A stretch of 64,000 bases of DNA, from the NCBI RefSeq assembly GCF_040500475.1, contig NZ_CP159358.1, forward strand, positions 2,480,001 to 2,544,000, read 5' to 3'. The translations under genes and the position numbers were made by a program. Positions 35,949-45,913 of this stretch are shown piece after piece. The first letter of the stretch is position 1, and each line of letters starts with the position of its first letter. The notes below the pieces were generated by a model. It was not told the origin of the DNA and ran no database searches. It worked only from the letters and a program-made list of their open reading frames with translations. This DNA comes from Bacillus sp. Bos-x628. Its GTDB lineage: Bacteria; Bacillota; Bacilli; Bacillales; Bacillaceae.

Positions 35949-37430
35949 TTACTTCCCTCCTGTAGCTAATGTCATAATTCGTTCTTGTGTGGCTTCGGTT
36001 TTGTCTAGTTCTCCGCCGATGGTTCCTTCATGAATGACAAGGATACGGTCGCTCATACCGAGAACTTCTGGGAGTTCAGATGACACCATCAAAATGGCAA
36101 CACCGCGATCGGTCAGTTCATTCATTAATTGATAAATTTCTCGTTTTGCTCCGACGTCTACACCTCTTGTTGGTTCATCTAAAATTAAAACCTTTGGCTG
36201 AATTCCAATCCATTTGGCGATAACCACCTTTTGTTGGTTACCTCCAGATAGGCTTCGTGCAGAGATTTCAGAGGAAGCGGTTTTAATCGTCAGCCTCTTG
36301 ATGAGGAGATCCACAAATTCCTGTTCGGTTTTCTTGTCGATCAATCCCTTTGGAGAGAAACTTTCTAAGTTCGGCAAACCGATGTTTTCCCTGATAGATG
36401 CATCTAACATCAACCCTTCATCCTTGCGATCTTCTGTGATCAATCCAATACCCAGCTTGACTGCATCACTTGGTTTTTTGATCACAGCCTTTTTCCCATG
36501 CACCCATATCTCGCCTTGATCAAGAGGGTTAAGACCAAACAGTGACTGCATTATTTCAGTCCGTCCAGCCCCCATTAGACCTGCAACACCAACGATTTCG
36601 CCTGCTTTTACAGAGAACGTGATATCTTGAAAGAGTCCTTTTTTCGTTGCATGTTTGACCTCTAGCACGACATCTCCTGTTGAAGGTGTGCGTTCTGGAT
36701 AGCGGTCGGTTAATTCTCGTCCGACCATTTTTTTTACGACTTCATGGAAATCTGTTTCAGGTATTGCTTTCGTATCGACAGTTTTACCGTCACGCATGAT
36801 TGTAATTCGATCACAGATCGTGAAGATTTCCTCCATTCTGTGAGAAATGTAAACAATGGATACGCCTTCCTTTTTTAAGGATTTAATGACTTGGAACAGT
36901 TTTTCAATTTCACGATCTGTCAGAGCAGCCGTTGGTTCATCCATAATGATGACTTTTGCATCAGTCATTAAAGCTTTCGCAATCTCAATCATTTGTTTTT
37001 GACCAACGGAACAACTTCCAGCTTCTTGATCAAGTGATAGGTTGACTGATAATCGATCCAGTTGTGTTTGGGCAAGCGTTTTCATTTTCTTCGTGTCTAG
37101 GAGACCGAGTTTCGTATGAATTTCTTTGCCAATGAAAAGATTCTCCAAAACGGTCATGTCAGGCCAAATATTCAGCTCTTGATGGATGAAGGCAATCCCA
37201 TGTTGTTCCGCTTCCTTCGGGTTTTTGAAAGCGGTTTCTTTTCCATCAATCTTAATCGTTCCTTGATCTAATGAATACAGACCTGTCAGCAGGTTCATCA
37301 GTGTGGATTTTCCAGCCCCGTTTTCACCCATGAGTGCATGTACTTCACCTGTGACGAGGTCAAAGGTGACCCCGGAGAGAACGGTGTTTTTTCCAAAGGC
37401 CTTATGGATGTTATGCATTTCAATGTTCAT
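35949..37430 (-). CDS. rbsA: RbsA, ribose ABC transporter ATP-binding protein (double ATPase)
   Basis: The 493-residue sugar ABC ATPase contains two tandem nucleotide-binding domains. The first has GENGAGKST and DEPTAALTD. The second has a degenerate P-loop (GLMGAGRTE), signature LSGGNQQKV and [10 protein letters not shown], as usual for RbsA/XylG proteins. It powers ribose uptake with RbsC and RbsB. An AAAAGGAGGAG site precedes the ATG. Confidence 0.97.
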   Translation of the reverse strand: MNIEMHNIHKAFGKNTVLSGVTFDLVTGEVHALMGENGAGKSTLMNLLTGLYSLDQGTIKIDGKETAFKNPKEAEQHGIAFIHQELNIWPDMTVLENLFIGKEIHTKLGLLDTKKMKTLAQTQLDRLSVNLSLDQEAGSCSVGQKQMIEIAKALMTDAKVIIMDEPTAALTDREIEKLFQVIKSLKKEGVSIVYISHRMEEIFTICDRITIMRDGKTVDTKAIPETDFHEVVKKMVGRELTDRYPERTPSTGDVVLEVKHATKKGLFQDITFSVKAGEIVGVAGLMGAGRTEIMQSLFGLNPLDQGEIWVHGKKAVIKKPSDAVKLGIGLITEDRKDEGLMLDASIRENIGLPNLESFSPKGLIDKKTEQEFVDLLIKRLTIKTASSEISARSLSGGNQQKVVIAKWIGIQPKVLILDEPTRGVDVGAKREIYQLMNELTDRGVAILMVSSELPEVLGMSDRILVIHEGTIGGELDKTEATQERIMTLATGGK

Positions 37431-37445
37431 ATGTGGCTCCTCCTT

Positions 37446-37841
37446 TTAAAAAATGACACCGGCATGAAGAATGCAGTTTGCATATGGGGTTGCTTCACCC
37501 GTTCGAATAACCGCTTTTGCTTGTTTGGTCATTTCTTTGAATGCTTCGTGATCTACATAGTCTAAGGATTGGGTTGTAATCGCTCTCTTTAGAAACGTAT
37601 GTTCACGCTCATTGGCTTTTTTGATTTCATTTGCTATGGTGATTTTTTCAACCGCCATTTCTTGAAGAAGGAGGGAGGTGACCTCCTGAAAGGACGGTGT
37701 GCCGATAGATAAAGCAAGATCAATTTTGATCGGACCTTCTGGGACAGGCAGACCGCAGTCTGCGATGACCACTGTATCTGTATGACCAAGGTCAGCTAGC
37801 ACCTTGGCAATATGACTATTTAATATACCGTTCTTTTTCAT
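37446..37841 (-). CDS. rbsD: RbsD, D-ribose pyranase
   Basis: RbsD interconverts beta-pyranose and beta-furanose forms of ribose so that RbsK can use it. The 131-residue protein has the N-terminal catalytic His region (LNSHIAKVLADLGHTDTVVIADCGLPVP) and the C-terminal GEATPYANCIL block. It overlaps the rbsK stop by four bases. Confidence 0.96.
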   Translation of the reverse strand: MKKNGILNSHIAKVLADLGHTDTVVIADCGLPVPEGPIKIDLALSIGTPSFQEVTSLLLQEMAVEKITIANEIKKANEREHTFLKRAITTQSLDYVDHEAFKEMTKQAKAVIRTGEATPYANCILHAGVIF

Positions 37842-38716
37842 TTCGCACGCTCCAGTTCTTCTCTTGTCGGCATGCCGCCTTGTGCGCCAAACTTCGTCAC
37901 AGAGATTGATGCTGCCAGATTGGCAAAGAGAAGTGCATCATATAATGATTTGCCTTCTGTCAGTGCAACAGCCAAAGCGCCATTAAAGGTGTCGCCAGCA
38001 CCTGTTGTATCTACAGCCTTAACAGGATAGCCTGGCACAAGGACTTCTTGCGTCCCATCAAAAAAGCGAACACCATTTTTCCCTTCTGTGATCAGTAATT
38101 TATTTGGATATTGACGTAACGCTTCTTCTGTCGTGAGACCGTCAAAAATAAGAGCAGCTTCATGTTCATTCGGTGTCATGTAGGCAACTTGATTTAAGAC
38201 CTCTTGTTTCACCTTGCGAGCCGGTGCAGGATTTAAGATGACTGGAATCTCTTTTTCGCTGCAAATGGCGCATACAGCTTCTACCGTTTCTTCAGGAATC
38301 TCCTGCTGAATGAGGACAATGCTGATATCGTCAATGGAATGAAGGGCGTCTTTTACATAGTCTGGTGTGACTTCCTCATTTGCCCCTTTGACCACGACAA
38401 TACTGTTATCACCTTCTGCTAAAATGATATGAGCCGTCCCGCTTTCCATATCAGTAACCGGTTTCATATAAGTGGTACGAACACCTTGCGCGTGTAAATT
38501 GTTTAAAATATCCTGTCCATAAGCATCATCCCCAACTCTGCCGATCATATACACATCTGCGCCAAGCCTTGCACTTGCTACTGCTTGATTGGCTCCTTTT
38601 CCGCCTGGGACTGTTTTAAATGATTCGCCTAAGACGGTTTCTCCTGCATTCGGCCGTTTGTCCGATGTGACGACAAGATCCATTGAACAGCTTCCTATAA
38701 CAACAATTTGACTCAT
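37838..38716 (-). CDS. rbsK: RbsK, ribokinase
   Basis: A PfkB-family kinase, 292 residues, phosphorylating ribose to ribose 5-phosphate. The first signature GGKGANQAVASARLG is near residue 41, and the second VDTTGAGDTFNGAL contains the catalytic Asp near residue 250. It overlaps rbsR by four bases (ATGA), so it is translationally coupled. Confidence 0.97.
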   Translation of the reverse strand: MSQIVVIGSCSMDLVVTSDKRPNAGETVLGESFKTVPGGKGANQAVASARLGADVYMIGRVGDDAYGQDILNNLHAQGVRTTYMKPVTDMESGTAHIILAEGDNSIVVVKGANEEVTPDYVKDALHSIDDISIVLIQQEIPEETVEAVCAICSEKEIPVILNPAPARKVKQEVLNQVAYMTPNEHEAALIFDGLTTEEALRQYPNKLLITEGKNGVRFFDGTQEVLVPGYPVKAVDTTGAGDTFNGALAVALTEGKSLYDALLFANLAASISVTKFGAQGGMPTREELERAK

Positions 38717-39699
38717 TGTGAATCCACCTTTCTCGTTGTCTCTCGTTCAATAAAAGAGACGGGCATTTGAATGACTGGTTGATGTATCGGTTGTTTCTGA
38801 ATGGCTTTGATTAATAGCTTTGCTGCTTCTTTTCCCATTTCATAGGCAGGTTGCCTGATGGTTGAAAGGGAAGGGAAGAGTAGTTCGCTTTGCGGGATAT
38901 CATCGAACCCAATAATTTGCAATTCATCTGGTATTGGTTTCCCAAGCCGGAGTGCTTCATGCATCACAGCAGTTGCGACGATGTCATTGCTGGCAATGAT
39001 GCCATCTGTTTCAGGATATAACTGGAAAAGAGCTGTAGCGATTTTTCTAGCTTCCTGAAAGGAAAAAGAAGCAGTAGACATCAAGTGAAAGTCGACACCT
39101 TTTTCAGTGAGGACATCCAGTGCACCTTTAAACCTTTGTTGTGCCGTTTGGAGATGGGCAGGTCCTTTTAGCAGTGTGATCTTACGGCTACCGCGCTTAA
39201 TCAATTCCAGTGCCGCCATTTTTCCGCCTGTTTTGGCATCTGCATAGACAGAAGGAGCATTTGAAGCTGTGCGGTCTAAAAACACAACAGGTAAATCATG
39301 ATCATTGTACAACTCAGACTCGGGCTCATTTGTCACAGCGATGACACCCACTACTTGATTTTGTTTAAAGGTTTGCAAGTAGGCAAGCTCCTTCTCGTGA
39401 TCTTCATCACTGTTACCAAACAATAACCGAAAGCCATGGGCGTGAATTTCATCCTCAACACCTCTTGCTAGCTGAGGGAAGAAAGGGTTTGTGATATCAG
39501 GTAAGATTAAACCGATTAATCGGGATTCTCTTTTAAAAAGGGATCTGGCCACTTCATTGGGAAAGTAGTTCAGCTCTTGCATCGCTTGTGTCACACGGGC
39601 TTTTGTATCTGCATGTACATATCCAGTATTGTTGAGCACGCGTGAAACGGTGGCGACGGACACTTGTGCCGCCTTTGCAACATCTTTAATTGTAGACAA
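38713..39699 (-). CDS. rbsR: RbsR, LacI-family repressor of the ribose operon
   Basis: The 328-residue LacI/GalR regulator starts with the HTH MSTIKDVAKAAQVSVATVSRVLNNTGYV and continues into a sugar-binding core. It represses the rbs operon in the absence of ribose. The TTG start is supported by AAGGGAGG upstream. It is the first gene of the operon. The operator and a cre-like sequence coincide at the promoter. Confidence 0.95.
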   Translation of the reverse strand: MSTIKDVAKAAQVSVATVSRVLNNTGYVHADTKARVTQAMQELNYFPNEVARSLFKRESRLIGLILPDITNPFFPQLARGVEDEIHAHGFRLLFGNSDEDHEKELAYLQTFKQNQVVGVIAVTNEPESELYNDHDLPVVFLDRTASNAPSVYADAKTGGKMAALELIKRGSRKITLLKGPAHLQTAQQRFKGALDVLTEKGVDFHLMSTASFSFQEARKIATALFQLYPETDGIIASNDIVATAVMHEALRLGKPIPDELQIIGFDDIPQSELLFPSLSTIRQPAYEMGKEAAKLLIKAIQKQPIHQPVIQMPVSFIERETTRKVDSQ

Positions 39700-39722
39700 T
39701 GGAGTGCCTCCCTTCGTAAATG

Positions 39723-39770
39723 TGTAACCGTTTACATGGATAGATTATCATGAAAGTGGGAAAAAGACAA
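39723..39770 (-). promoter_or_regulatory. rbs promoter with overlapping cre/RbsR operator
   Basis: On the minus strand TTGTCT (39765-39770) and TAATCT (39742-39747) are spaced by 17 bases. Just downstream, TGTAAACGGTTACA (39723-39736) is a near-perfect dyad that fits the CcpA cre consensus and a LacI-type operator. Repression by RbsR and carbon catabolite control by CcpA probably meet here. Confidence 0.8.
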
Positions 39771-39781
39771 TCTTAAAAAAT

Positions 39782-39817
39782 AAAAAAAGAAAAGAAAGAT
39801 ATCCGCTTCCTTTTCTT
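39782..39817 (-). terminator. Intrinsic terminator of the first ger operon
   Basis: AAGAAAAGGAAG pairs with CTTTCTTTTCTT (one G-T pair) around a 7-base loop and ends in TTTTTTT on the minus strand, overlapping the gerC-type stop codon. Confidence 0.8.
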
Positions 39818-40958
39818 AATTAATAATCCCTGTTTTTGTAATATTCACTTTGACTTTTGGAATGATTTTCACCTTTTGATAATCCTTTGTCCAGTTCATT
39901 TTCATATACTCATCATAGTGTCTTACCCGGTATTTTCTTCCAAGACTTAGGACGTCAGAATTCGTTTCTTGTAAGGTAGCGATGACTTTTTCTGCTTCCT
40001 TTGTCAAAATGGCTGATAGCCTTTTATTTAAGGCTTTAATCTTCTTATCTGTATCTAAATTATCCGGAGGGTATTCAAGGACAGAGGTATTGAATTCATA
40101 TTCGAGTGAGAATGTTAAGTCTCGATGATCAGGATTCACAATACGAATGTCTCTCTTTGAATCTGTGACTTGGATGGTGATGTAATTGTTCTCTTTCGAT
40201 TTCATGTCATTTCTGATTTTCTTCGTGAAATTTGCATAATCGCCCATTTTCCCATCCATGACGGTGAGAAGAATCGCATCTTGTCCATACAGCTCACCTT
40301 TCTTTTTCTCATTATCAAACAGGGCGACCCCTTTTACACTAATTAATTGCTTTGATTTATCAAAGTGGATTAACGGCAGTGTGAAATCCTCTCCTGTTTG
40401 TAGCATTTTGGACCGGACAGTTTGAATGTTTTTAGGTGATACTTGTGAGGATCTTGATGCGGTTGTTATTAAATTGTTTAAATAGTCGCTGACAATGAGT
40501 TTTTCTTTTAGTAGCTGGTTAATCACGTCTACACAGCTTCCGCCTTCAACAACAGCGAGGTTTGCGAGTAAAGGGCTATTGGGATCACGATAAAACATAT
40601 CTAAGTAAGGGAGAAGGCGATCTTGGGCGAACTCATCACCTATGAGCATGACCCGCATTTTCGATATATCAATTTTTTGATCGACAATGCGGCTAAAGTT
40701 GCTTCTTGCTTTTCTTAAAGTGGGTGCTTCTGTTGTGAGCACGGTGGTTAAATAGCTGCCTGTGTTTCCTTGCTCCATGCCTTGAGACTGCTGTACTTTT
40801 CGATAGGTGATAGAAAATTTCGCATTGTCATCTTCTCCTTGATCAACAGCGGAAGTTAAGACAAGAGAGATGTTTTTTAATAAGTTTTGATCCCAACAGC
40901 CGGGCATGAAGATAAGAGAAATACACATAATCAGCGTCAGCATATACTTATGACGCAT
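39816..40958 (-). CDS. Spore germination receptor subunit C, GerAC/GerKC family lipoprotein (first ger operon)
   Basis: The 380-residue Ger(x)C protein has a signal peptide with lipobox MPGCWD, anchoring it to the outer face of the inner spore membrane. Family blocks RVMLIGDEFAQ and VKGVALFDNEKKKGEL are present. It is the C subunit of a GerA-type germinant receptor. AAGGTG lies before the ATG. It overlaps the B-subunit gene by 11 bases. The germinant cannot be inferred. Confidence 0.92.
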   Translation of the reverse strand: MRHKYMLTLIMCISLIFMPGCWDQNLLKNISLVLTSAVDQGEDDNAKFSITYRKVQQSQGMEQGNTGSYLTTVLTTEAPTLRKARSNFSRIVDQKIDISKMRVMLIGDEFAQDRLLPYLDMFYRDPNSPLLANLAVVEGGSCVDVINQLLKEKLIVSDYLNNLITTASRSSQVSPKNIQTVRSKMLQTGEDFTLPLIHFDKSKQLISVKGVALFDNEKKKGELYGQDAILLTVMDGKMGDYANFTKKIRNDMKSKENNYITIQVTDSKRDIRIVNPDHRDLTFSLEYEFNTSVLEYPPDNLDTDKKIKALNKRLSAILTKEAEKVIATLQETNSDVLSLGRKYRVRHYDEYMKMNWTKDYQKVKIIPKVKVNITKTGIIN

Positions 40959-42045
40959 GTGATTTCACCTTCCCTTTGCGATGTTTGATAAAGATGATAA
41001 TGGCCATAAAGATCGGAAGTGTATAAATAAATGAATATTGAGCAATGGTTGTAAAATCATTAAAGCGCTGAATTCTAAAGTTGTCATTTGAGAGAAAACA
41101 GCTAGCGATGTAGATCAAAATGGCGAAAAAATAGACATATGTTTTGTGTTTCTTTTTTTTGATAATGGTGGACATACCATTTGCACAGAAATAAAGGTAG
41201 TTGCTTAGCGTTGCAAGAATGACAAGCACCCAGAAACTGAGAAAAATTAAATCTGTCCGCTCAATGACACCAAAAGTAATCGTCTTTAATAGATAAAGGA
41301 CAGGGTTTGGAATCACATCAAGCTCAATCGGACTAAAAAACATAAAACAAATCAATGTAATAAAGAGGTAGTAAAGCGTCGTGCATATATTTGAAATGGT
41401 CATCACTTTATACCGTTGTTTGATCGAACCTTTCATAAATGGAGAGATAATAAGGATCATCTCAAATCCATTCATTGATAGAACAACATCCTTTAAACCG
41501 AGCTGAAATTGCGATATATCTGTTTGGAAAAAGGGCATGAGATAGTCGATATTGGTTCCTTTTAACGAATAGAACATCAGCAAAGAAAGCAGGAGTAAAA
41601 GGGGAGTCAAAATAAAGTTATACCGGACGATAGCTGTAATTTGTTCCTTTGCGATATAGATGATCGACGTTATGAGTAATAGGTTAATGACCCAGTTTGG
41701 TGTCAGTGGAAGCACCCAAATGCCAATAATTCTTGTGAAAATTGATAAAACGACAATGCAGACCGAAGCGAAATAGAATGTATAGAGTACAACTAACATT
41801 CGCCCGATCCATTTGCCAAATACATCGACTAACACTTGAAAAAATGATGTATCAGGATACTTATAAATGATGTAAATGAAAATCGTATTGATGATTTGGA
41901 TAAAAAAGCATGCTAGGATAATGGCCATCCAACCGTCGTGGCCCATATCTTTCATTAGCAAATTAGGCAGTGCCAAAATGCCGACACCAATTTGAGATTG
42001 GATGATAAAAAAGACAGCTTGAAGGGGAGATATTTTATTTTCCAT
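40948..42045 (-). CDS. Spore germination receptor subunit B, GerAB family permease (first ger operon)
   Basis: The 365-residue integral membrane protein has about ten helices and belongs to the amino acid permease-like spore germination family (QSQIGVGILALPNLLMKDMGHDGW). The B subunit is thought to bind the germinant. It overlaps both neighbours by 11 bases, so the three genes are one coupled operon. Confidence 0.93.
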   Translation of the reverse strand: MENKISPLQAVFFIIQSQIGVGILALPNLLMKDMGHDGWMAIILACFFIQIINTIFIYIIYKYPDTSFFQVLVDVFGKWIGRMLVVLYTFYFASVCIVVLSIFTRIIGIWVLPLTPNWVINLLLITSIIYIAKEQITAIVRYNFILTPLLLLLSLLMFYSLKGTNIDYLMPFFQTDISQFQLGLKDVVLSMNGFEMILIISPFMKGSIKQRYKVMTISNICTTLYYLFITLICFMFFSPIELDVIPNPVLYLLKTITFGVIERTDLIFLSFWVLVILATLSNYLYFCANGMSTIIKKKKHKTYVYFFAILIYIASCFLSNDNFRIQRFNDFTTIAQYSFIYTLPIFMAIIIFIKHRKGKVKSHAS

Positions 42046-43516
42046 GTTTATGTTTCCACCCTCTCAAATCTTCAGTTTGTCTTTCCTTTTGTGGCTTTAA
42101 ATAAATAGGTCGCATTTTGTACATCCACATTGGTAAACGAATGATGGTGTCTTTTAAGTCCTGCCAGTTAAATGGAGCAACTGGTGATAAGTAAGGTACT
42201 CCGAGTGATTCTAGGCGGCATAAATTCATGAGCATCATTGATAGTCCGAATGAAATCCCAATAAAACCAAACATTGATGCCATGAACATGAGCGGGAAAC
42301 GTAGCATCCGAATGGTTGCCGTCATTTCAAAGGATGGGAGAACAAATGAAGCAACGGCTGTTACTGCTACTACAATCACGAGTACATTGGATATGAGTCC
42401 TGCTTTTACAACGGCATCACCAATGACCAAACCGCCCACAATTCCAATGGTCTGACCAATTGGTTTTGGCAACCGTACCCCGGCTTCACGTATCAGTTCA
42501 ATAGTAATCTCCATCAGCATGGCCTCAATCAAGGGAGGGAAAGGAATGCCGATAATCGAATTCTTCATGGTGATGGCTAATTCGTCAGGGACGACTTCAT
42601 AGTGAAAGCCAATCACGGCTATATAAAAAGATGGCAAAATGATAGCAATCAGACAAGCAAGATAACGTAGAATTCGAATAAATGTCGCCGGAATCCAGCG
42701 GCTATTATAATCATCTGGTGATTGAAAGAAGCTAAAGAAAGTGACAGGCAGAATGATGGCCATCGGACTGCCATCTATCAGCAGCACAATTCTGCCCTCA
42801 AGGATCGCAGACCTGACCTTATCCGGACGTTCTGTATCAATGAGCTGAGGAAAAATAGAAAACGAATCATCTTCGATAGCTTCTACAATGGAACCTGGGC
42901 TGATAATAGTGTCAACTTTAATAGAAGTAATCCGCTTGTTTATCTCTTCTACCTTTTCCTTATTCACAATATCGGATATATAAACGATGGCGATCTTCGT
43001 CTCCGATTTTGTGCCAATCTTATGATATTGCAGGGCAAGTTTTCGATCATTTAAGTGCGAACGTAATAAATAAATGTTTGTATCTAAACTTTCCACAAAT
43101 CCGTCATGTGCCCCCGTAATAATGCTTTCAGAAGAGGGCTCAGAAATAGAGCGCAGCGGCGGCTGCCCGACGGCAAATAATTTGATCTGTGAGGAGTTTT
43201 CATCAAGAAAGGCAATGCTCCCTGCAATAATACTGTCTGTGATGAGCGTCAAATCGCCTGTTTCAAGAGTGCTGAGAGACTTTATATAATCTTGTTTGCC
43301 GGGTGTGCCCAGCAAATTCCCGATGATGAAATCGTTCAGTTTGCCTTCATCAATTCTTGTTTTAATAAAGAACAACACAGATTTCGTTTCATTCACCATG
43401 AACTCCCGATATTCAAAATCTCCACTGTGCTGAAATGTCTTTTTCAAAATTCTAATCTTTTCTTCAAAGTTGCCTGATAGAAAATGCAATCGTGTTTGCT
43501 CATTTGTGTTTGGCAT
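42035..43516 (-). CDS. Spore germination receptor subunit A, GerAA family (first ger operon)
   Basis: The 493-residue protein has the soluble N-terminal domain and C-terminal membrane helices of GerAA proteins. Signatures include IFPQLIDTERPDKVRSAILEGRIVLLIDGSPMAIILPVTFF and EAMLMEITIELIREAGVRLPKPIGQTIGIVGGLVIG. It oligomerises into a channel needed for germination. AGAGGAGG precedes the ATG. A sigma-G-like promoter lies upstream. This operon sits between rbs and pgs, where B. subtilis has none. Confidence 0.94.
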   Translation of the reverse strand: MPNTNEQTRLHFLSGNFEEKIRILKKTFQHSGDFEYREFMVNETKSVLFFIKTRIDEGKLNDFIIGNLLGTPGKQDYIKSLSTLETGDLTLITDSIIAGSIAFLDENSSQIKLFAVGQPPLRSISEPSSESIITGAHDGFVESLDTNIYLLRSHLNDRKLALQYHKIGTKSETKIAIVYISDIVNKEKVEEINKRITSIKVDTIISPGSIVEAIEDDSFSIFPQLIDTERPDKVRSAILEGRIVLLIDGSPMAIILPVTFFSFFQSPDDYNSRWIPATFIRILRYLACLIAIILPSFYIAVIGFHYEVVPDELAITMKNSIIGIPFPPLIEAMLMEITIELIREAGVRLPKPIGQTIGIVGGLVIGDAVVKAGLISNVLVIVVAVTAVASFVLPSFEMTATIRMLRFPLMFMASMFGFIGISFGLSMMLMNLCRLESLGVPYLSPVAPFNWQDLKDTIIRLPMWMYKMRPIYLKPQKERQTEDLRGWKHKHGK

Positions 43517-43547
43517 CTTTAGCCTCCTCTCACAGAATTTTTAACCA

Positions 43548-43577
43548 TAGTGTAAGCTGAAGAGCTGATTTTATTCG
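43548..43577 (-). promoter_or_regulatory. Sigma-G-like promoter of the first ger operon
   Basis: On the minus strand CGAATA (43572-43577) and TACACTA (43548-43554) are spaced by 17 bases. Sigma-G prefers TGnATA and CATnnTA. Matches are five of six and five of seven. Forespore expression under sigma-G is expected for ger operons. Confidence 0.55.
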
Positions 43578-44020
43578 TCATCTGTGGCATCTATCGACAT
43601 ATTTCAACTAAAATCATATTAAAAATGTTAAGAAATGATGAACCTTGATAAAAACAAATGAACTTTGTTTCATTGATTAGGTCATAAGAAGTGGATATCG
43701 TTCAGTTAAGATACATCTATTAGATCAATGTTTCCCTTTTTATACCAATTTTTCGTGACGCTATTATAAGCAAATCACTTGATTTTTTTGGTGGTGACCT
43801 TTGTCATGGGTCAGTGCGTAGCGTTCTGACCAATGAGGATGACTTTCAGACCTGTTCATTTAAAAATCGAAAAAATTCCAAAACACACACTATTCCATTA
43901 AAGCGTTGATATGACTGACTTTATAGACATGAAGAGGTTTTAAAACATTGATTTGAAATGCATCTTATTAATTGTCGAAAAATTTAGGGAGAAAAGGACA
44001 AAAGATTTTTTAAAGATAGA

Positions 44021-44034
44021 TGATAACGCTTTCT
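44021..44034. promoter_or_regulatory. cre-like site upstream of pgsB
   Basis: TGATAACGCTTTCT fits the CcpA cre consensus TGWAARCGYTTWCW at 13 of 14 positions. It lies about 140 bases upstream of the pgs promoter -35 box, a distance more typical of activation or roadblock on a longer transcript. Confidence 0.45.
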
Positions 44035-44172
44035 CTCATCTAAAGAGAAAAAACAAGCTGGATTTTTTCAGTCTTTTGACCTTCCTATTCGTGATACAGA
44101 TAGGCAAATCCGCCCTCTGATTAGAGGAATTTGGCATACCATCAAGTGAAAGATTATGTTACATAATACCGA

Positions 44173-44200
44173 TTGTGATTTTATGCTGAACAGATATACT
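44173..44200 (+). promoter_or_regulatory. Sigma-A-like promoter of the pgs operon
   Basis: TTGTGA (44173-44178) and TATACT (44195-44200) with a 16-base spacer lie about 50 bases upstream of pgsB. Confidence 0.6.
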
Positions 44201-44251
44201 GTTGATTGAATTTACATATCACACTCATAAAAAAAGGAGATGTAGATAGCG

Positions 44252-45433
44252 ATGTGGTTAATCGTTATAGCCTGTGTCATCATGTTAGGGATTGGCTTTA
44301 TTGAAAAGAAGCGTCATCAGAAAAATATTGATGCCCTGCCGGTGCGCGTTAATATTAATGGTATTCGCGGAAAGTCTACCGTGACAAGATTGACAACCGG
44401 TATCTTAATGGAGGCAGGTTATAAAACTGTCGGCAAAACAACAGGAACGGATGCAAGAATGATTTATTGGGATACGCCAGAAGAGAAACCGATTAAAAGG
44501 AAACCGCAAGGACCGAATATCGGAGAGCAAAAGGAAGTCATGAGAGAAACAGTTGAAAGAGGAGCAAATGCTATCGTCAGCGAATGTATGGCGGTGAATC
44601 CAGATTATCAAATTATCTTTCAAGAAGAACTGCTTCAAGCGAATATTGGCGTGATCGTAAACGTTCTTGAAGATCATATGGATGTGATGGGGCCGACTCT
44701 TGATGAAATAGCAGAAGCCTTTACTGCAACAATTCCTTACAATGGACACTTGGTTATTACGGATAGTGAATATACAGATTTCTTTAAAGAGATTGCGAAA
44801 AAACGCAACACAGAGGTCATTGTTGCCGATAATTCCAAGATTACTGATGAGTATTTACGGAAATTTGAGTATATGGTTTTCCCAGATAATGCTTCGCTGG
44901 CACTTGGGGTCGCACAAGCATTAGGAATTGATGAAGATACGGCATTCAGAGGAATGTTAAATGCGCCGCCTGATCCAGGAGCAATGAGAATTCTCCCATT
45001 AATGGATGCAAAAACACCTGGACACTTTGTAAATGGCTTTGCAGCAAATGACGCAGCATCTACATTGAACATTTGGAAGCGTGTGAAGGAAATAGGGTAT
45101 CCAACAGATGAACCGATTGTCATTATGAACTGCCGTGCGGATCGTGTAGACAGAACGATTCAATTTGCAGAAGATGTACTTCCTTATATTGAAGCAAGTG
45201 AGCTTGTCTTAATTGGTGAAACGACCGAACCAATTGTGAAGGCATATGAGGAAGGGAAAATTCCGGCTGACCAATTACACAACCTTGAACATCAATCTAC
45301 AGAGGAAATTATAAACATGCTTGAGAAAAAGCTTCATAATCGAGTGATTTATGGAGTCGGAAATATTCATGGCGCCGCCGAACCGTTAATCGAAAAAATT
45401 CAAGAATACAAAATTAAGCAGCTTGTCAGCTAG
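44252..45433 (+). CDS. pgsB: PgsB, poly-gamma-glutamate synthase ligase subunit
   Basis: PgsB (CapB/YwsC) is the ATP-dependent amide ligase that polymerises glutamate through its gamma-carboxyl. The 393-residue protein has an N-terminal membrane anchor (LIVIACVIMLGIGFI), the Mur-ligase-type P-loop NINGIRGKSTVTR near residue 37, and the NVLEDHMDVMGPT block. Length equals B. subtilis PgsB. AAAAGGAG precedes the ATG. It is the first gene of pgsBCAE. Confidence 0.97.
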   Translation: MWLIVIACVIMLGIGFIEKKRHQKNIDALPVRVNINGIRGKSTVTRLTTGILMEAGYKTVGKTTGTDARMIYWDTPEEKPIKRKPQGPNIGEQKEVMRETVERGANAIVSECMAVNPDYQIIFQEELLQANIGVIVNVLEDHMDVMGPTLDEIAEAFTATIPYNGHLVITDSEYTDFFKEIAKKRNTEVIVADNSKITDEYLRKFEYMVFPDNASLALGVAQALGIDEDTAFRGMLNAPPDPGAMRILPLMDAKTPGHFVNGFAANDAASTLNIWKRVKEIGYPTDEPIVIMNCRADRVDRTIQFAEDVLPYIEASELVLIGETTEPIVKAYEEGKIPADQLHNLEHQSTEEIINMLEKKLHNRVIYGVGNIHGAAEPLIEKIQEYKIKQLVS

Positions 45434-45448
45434 GAGGAAATATAGAAA

Positions 45449-45898
45449 ATGTTCGGATCAGATCTTTATATCTCGTTAATTTTAGGAGTCCTACTCAGTT
45501 TAATCTTTGCAGAAAAAACAGGAATTGTACCCGCTGGACTGGTTGTACCTGGATATCTCGCACTTGTATTCAATCAACCAGTGTTTATTTTAATCGTCTT
45601 ATCTGTCAGCTTGCTTACGTATGTCATTGTACGCTTTGGCTTATCAAAATTTATGATTTTATACGGCCGGAGAAAGTTTGCTGCGATGTTGATTACAGGG
45701 ATTGCCTTAAAGCTCATATTTGATTTCTTCTATCCAATTGTTCCATTTGAGATAGCAGAGTTTCGCGGAATTGGAATCATCGTACCTGGATTGATTGCGA
45801 ATACGATTCAAAAGCAAGGTCTTACGATTACCCTTGGAAGTACGTTACTTCTAAGTGGTGCAACATTTGCCATCATGTATGTTTACTATCTATTTTAA
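45449..45898 (+). CDS. pgsC: PgsC, poly-gamma-glutamate synthase membrane subunit
   Basis: A 149-residue protein with four or five membrane helices (IFAEKTGIVPAGLVVPGYLALVFNQP signature), equal in length to B. subtilis PgsC (YwtA/CapC). It forms the membrane part of the synthase with PgsB and PgsA. A GGAGGAAA site precedes the ATG, 15 bases after pgsB. Confidence 0.97.
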   Translation: MFGSDLYISLILGVLLSLIFAEKTGIVPAGLVVPGYLALVFNQPVFILIVLSVSLLTYVIVRFGLSKFMILYGRRKFAAMLITGIALKLIFDFFYPIVPFEIAEFRGIGIIVPGLIANTIQKQGLTITLGSTLLLSGATFAIMYVYYLF

Positions 45899-45913
45899 GA
45901 TAAGGTGTGTCCA

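Larger units (their letters stand above)
43517..44251. other. Long intergenic region between the ger and pgs operons
   Basis: 735 bases hold no supportable gene. The left end carries a sigma-G-like promoter for the minus-strand ger operon. Around 43794-43831, TGACC, GGTCAG and CTGACC allow two mutually exclusive hairpins. A cre-like site at 44021 and a sigma-A-like promoter at 44173 lie on the pgs side. The unusual length fits the heavily regulated poly-gamma-glutamate promoter. Confidence 0.6.

Noticed and set aside
35550..35969. 139-codon open frame on the plus strand inside rbsC
   Set aside because: It is antisense to the clearly coding rbsC and has low-complexity composition (Met/Ile/Pro-rich) typical of shadow frames; no ribosome binding site.
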